DNA from: Acidobacteriota bacterium
GTDB taxonomy: Bacteria > Acidobacteriota > Terriglobia > Terriglobales > Acidobacteriaceae
DNA: 5,555 nucleotides
Assembly (NCBI GenBank): GCA_019510535.1
Contig: JAEKKE010000230.1
Coordinates: forward strand, 1 to 5,555
Reading direction: 5' to 3'
Shown here: one piece after another, positions 5,045 to 5,555 of the stretch
How positions within the stretch are numbered: the first letter of the stretch is position 1
How the letters are laid out: each line of letters starts with the position of its first letter
Program-made: the position numbers and the translations under genes
Notes under the pieces: generated by a model
Told to the model about the DNA's origin: nothing
The model's input: the letters and a program-made list of their open reading frames with translations, nothing else
The model's database searches: none

Positions 5045-5555
5045 ATGCGCCTCTTCATCGGCCTACCCATCGCGGACGAAACCAGGGCAGCACTGCGCTC
5101 GGTGGTTGACAGGCTACGCACAACGATTGATCCACGGATAGGAAAGATCCGCTGGACCGATCCCGAAGGCTGGCACATCACTCTACAGTTCCTCGGCAAC
5201 TGCAATGAGCAGCAGTATGACTGCCTGGTCCGTGCACTACGTTTCGTACAAATGCATCCGTTTCAAATTGAGGTCGACGGCCTGGACACCTTCGAACGTG
5301 CCGGAGTCTTATTTGCAGGAGTGCGATTGGATGAAAACCTCGCCAAACTTCAACATCAAATCGCAAGGGAAATAGCTACCTGCGGCTTCGCCTCTGATGA
5401 CCGGCCCTATCATCCGCACATCACCTTGGCGCGCACACCGCGAGGAGCAAGAGTCCCGCCCCAACAGTTAATGAAGTCAAACTCCTCCACATATCTCGTA
5501 GAGAACTTTTGTCTTTATGAAAGCGTGTCGGGAGTGGATGGCCCACAGTATCCGG
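5045..5555 (+). CDS. thpR: RNA 2',3'-cyclic phosphodiesterase (2H phosphoesterase), 3'-truncated by the window edge
   Basis: This is a cytoplasmic enzyme of the LigT/ThpR 2H superfamily, which opens 2',3'-cyclic phosphate on RNA and was first described as a 2'-5' RNA ligase. The first 170 residues are visible. Hallmarks are the start MRLFIGLPI, the first catalytic motif H44-I-T46-L in GWHITLQFLG, and the second, H125-I-T127-L in YHPHITLAR. These supply the two histidines and two threonines of the active site. Between them the VDGLDTFERAGVLFAGV strand pattern is typical of the family. Members are usually 180-190 residues, so only a short C-terminal strand should be missing beyond 5555. ATG 5045 is 5 bp after the HdeD-like stop and has no evident Shine-Dalgarno sequence, which suggests translational coupling. 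Codon choice is less GC-biased than in the preceding gene, with AGG, AGA, ATA, CTA and TTA codons present. Confidence 0.93.
   Translation, partial: MRLFIGLPIADETRAALRSVVDRLRTTIDPRIGKIRWTDPEGWHITLQFLGNCNEQQYDCLVRALRFVQMHPFQIEVDGLDTFERAGVLFAGVRLDENLAKLQHQIAREIATCGFASDDRPYHPHITLARTPRGARVPPQQLMKSNSSTYLVENFCLYESVSGVDGPQYP

Overview
The window looks like a chromosomal stretch from an acidobacterium of the Terriglobus/Granulicella/Edaphobacter kind. This is an inference from gene content and style: a roughly 1,090-residue outer-membrane receptor of the carboxypeptidase-regulatory-domain (Oar-like) type that is greatly expanded in that phylum, a moderately high GC content, and intergenic DNA full of GC-rich palindromes of the 'GCGGGCTTCAGCCCGC' kind. 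No search was run, so the taxonomic call is tentative.

Layout. Positions 2-304 (+) hold the 3' end of a small basic DUF3175 protein whose start lies outside the window. Positions 305-662 are gene-free and are almost entirely filled by about eight back-to-back inverted repeats. Four of these nest inside one 158-bp near-symmetrical inverted repeat (416-573). The block separates two convergent genes. Positions 663-3929 (-) encode a TonB-dependent receptor with a signal peptide, an N-terminal carboxypeptidase-regulatory-like domain, a plug-like region and a C-terminal beta-barrel. Its ATG at 3929 has a well-placed Shine-Dalgarno sequence. An AT-rich divergent intergenic region (3930-4127) carries candidate promoters for both directions and a perfect 15-bp palindrome.

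The right part reads entirely on the + strand: a 97-residue single-pass membrane protein of unknown function (4128-4421), a six-helix HdeD/DUF308 membrane protein (4485-5039), and the 5' portion of thpR, an RNA 2',3'-cyclic phosphodiesterase with both HxTx motifs visible (5045 to the window end). The HdeD-like gene and thpR are separated by 5 bp and are probably translationally coupled.

Functional links. The receptor stands alone, with no SusD, TonB/ExbBD or enzyme partner in view, so its substrate cannot be inferred. Nothing ties the three rightward genes to one pathway beyond co-orientation and tight spacing. No complete new multi-gene system is visible. The most unusual element is the structured palindrome block at 346-647.
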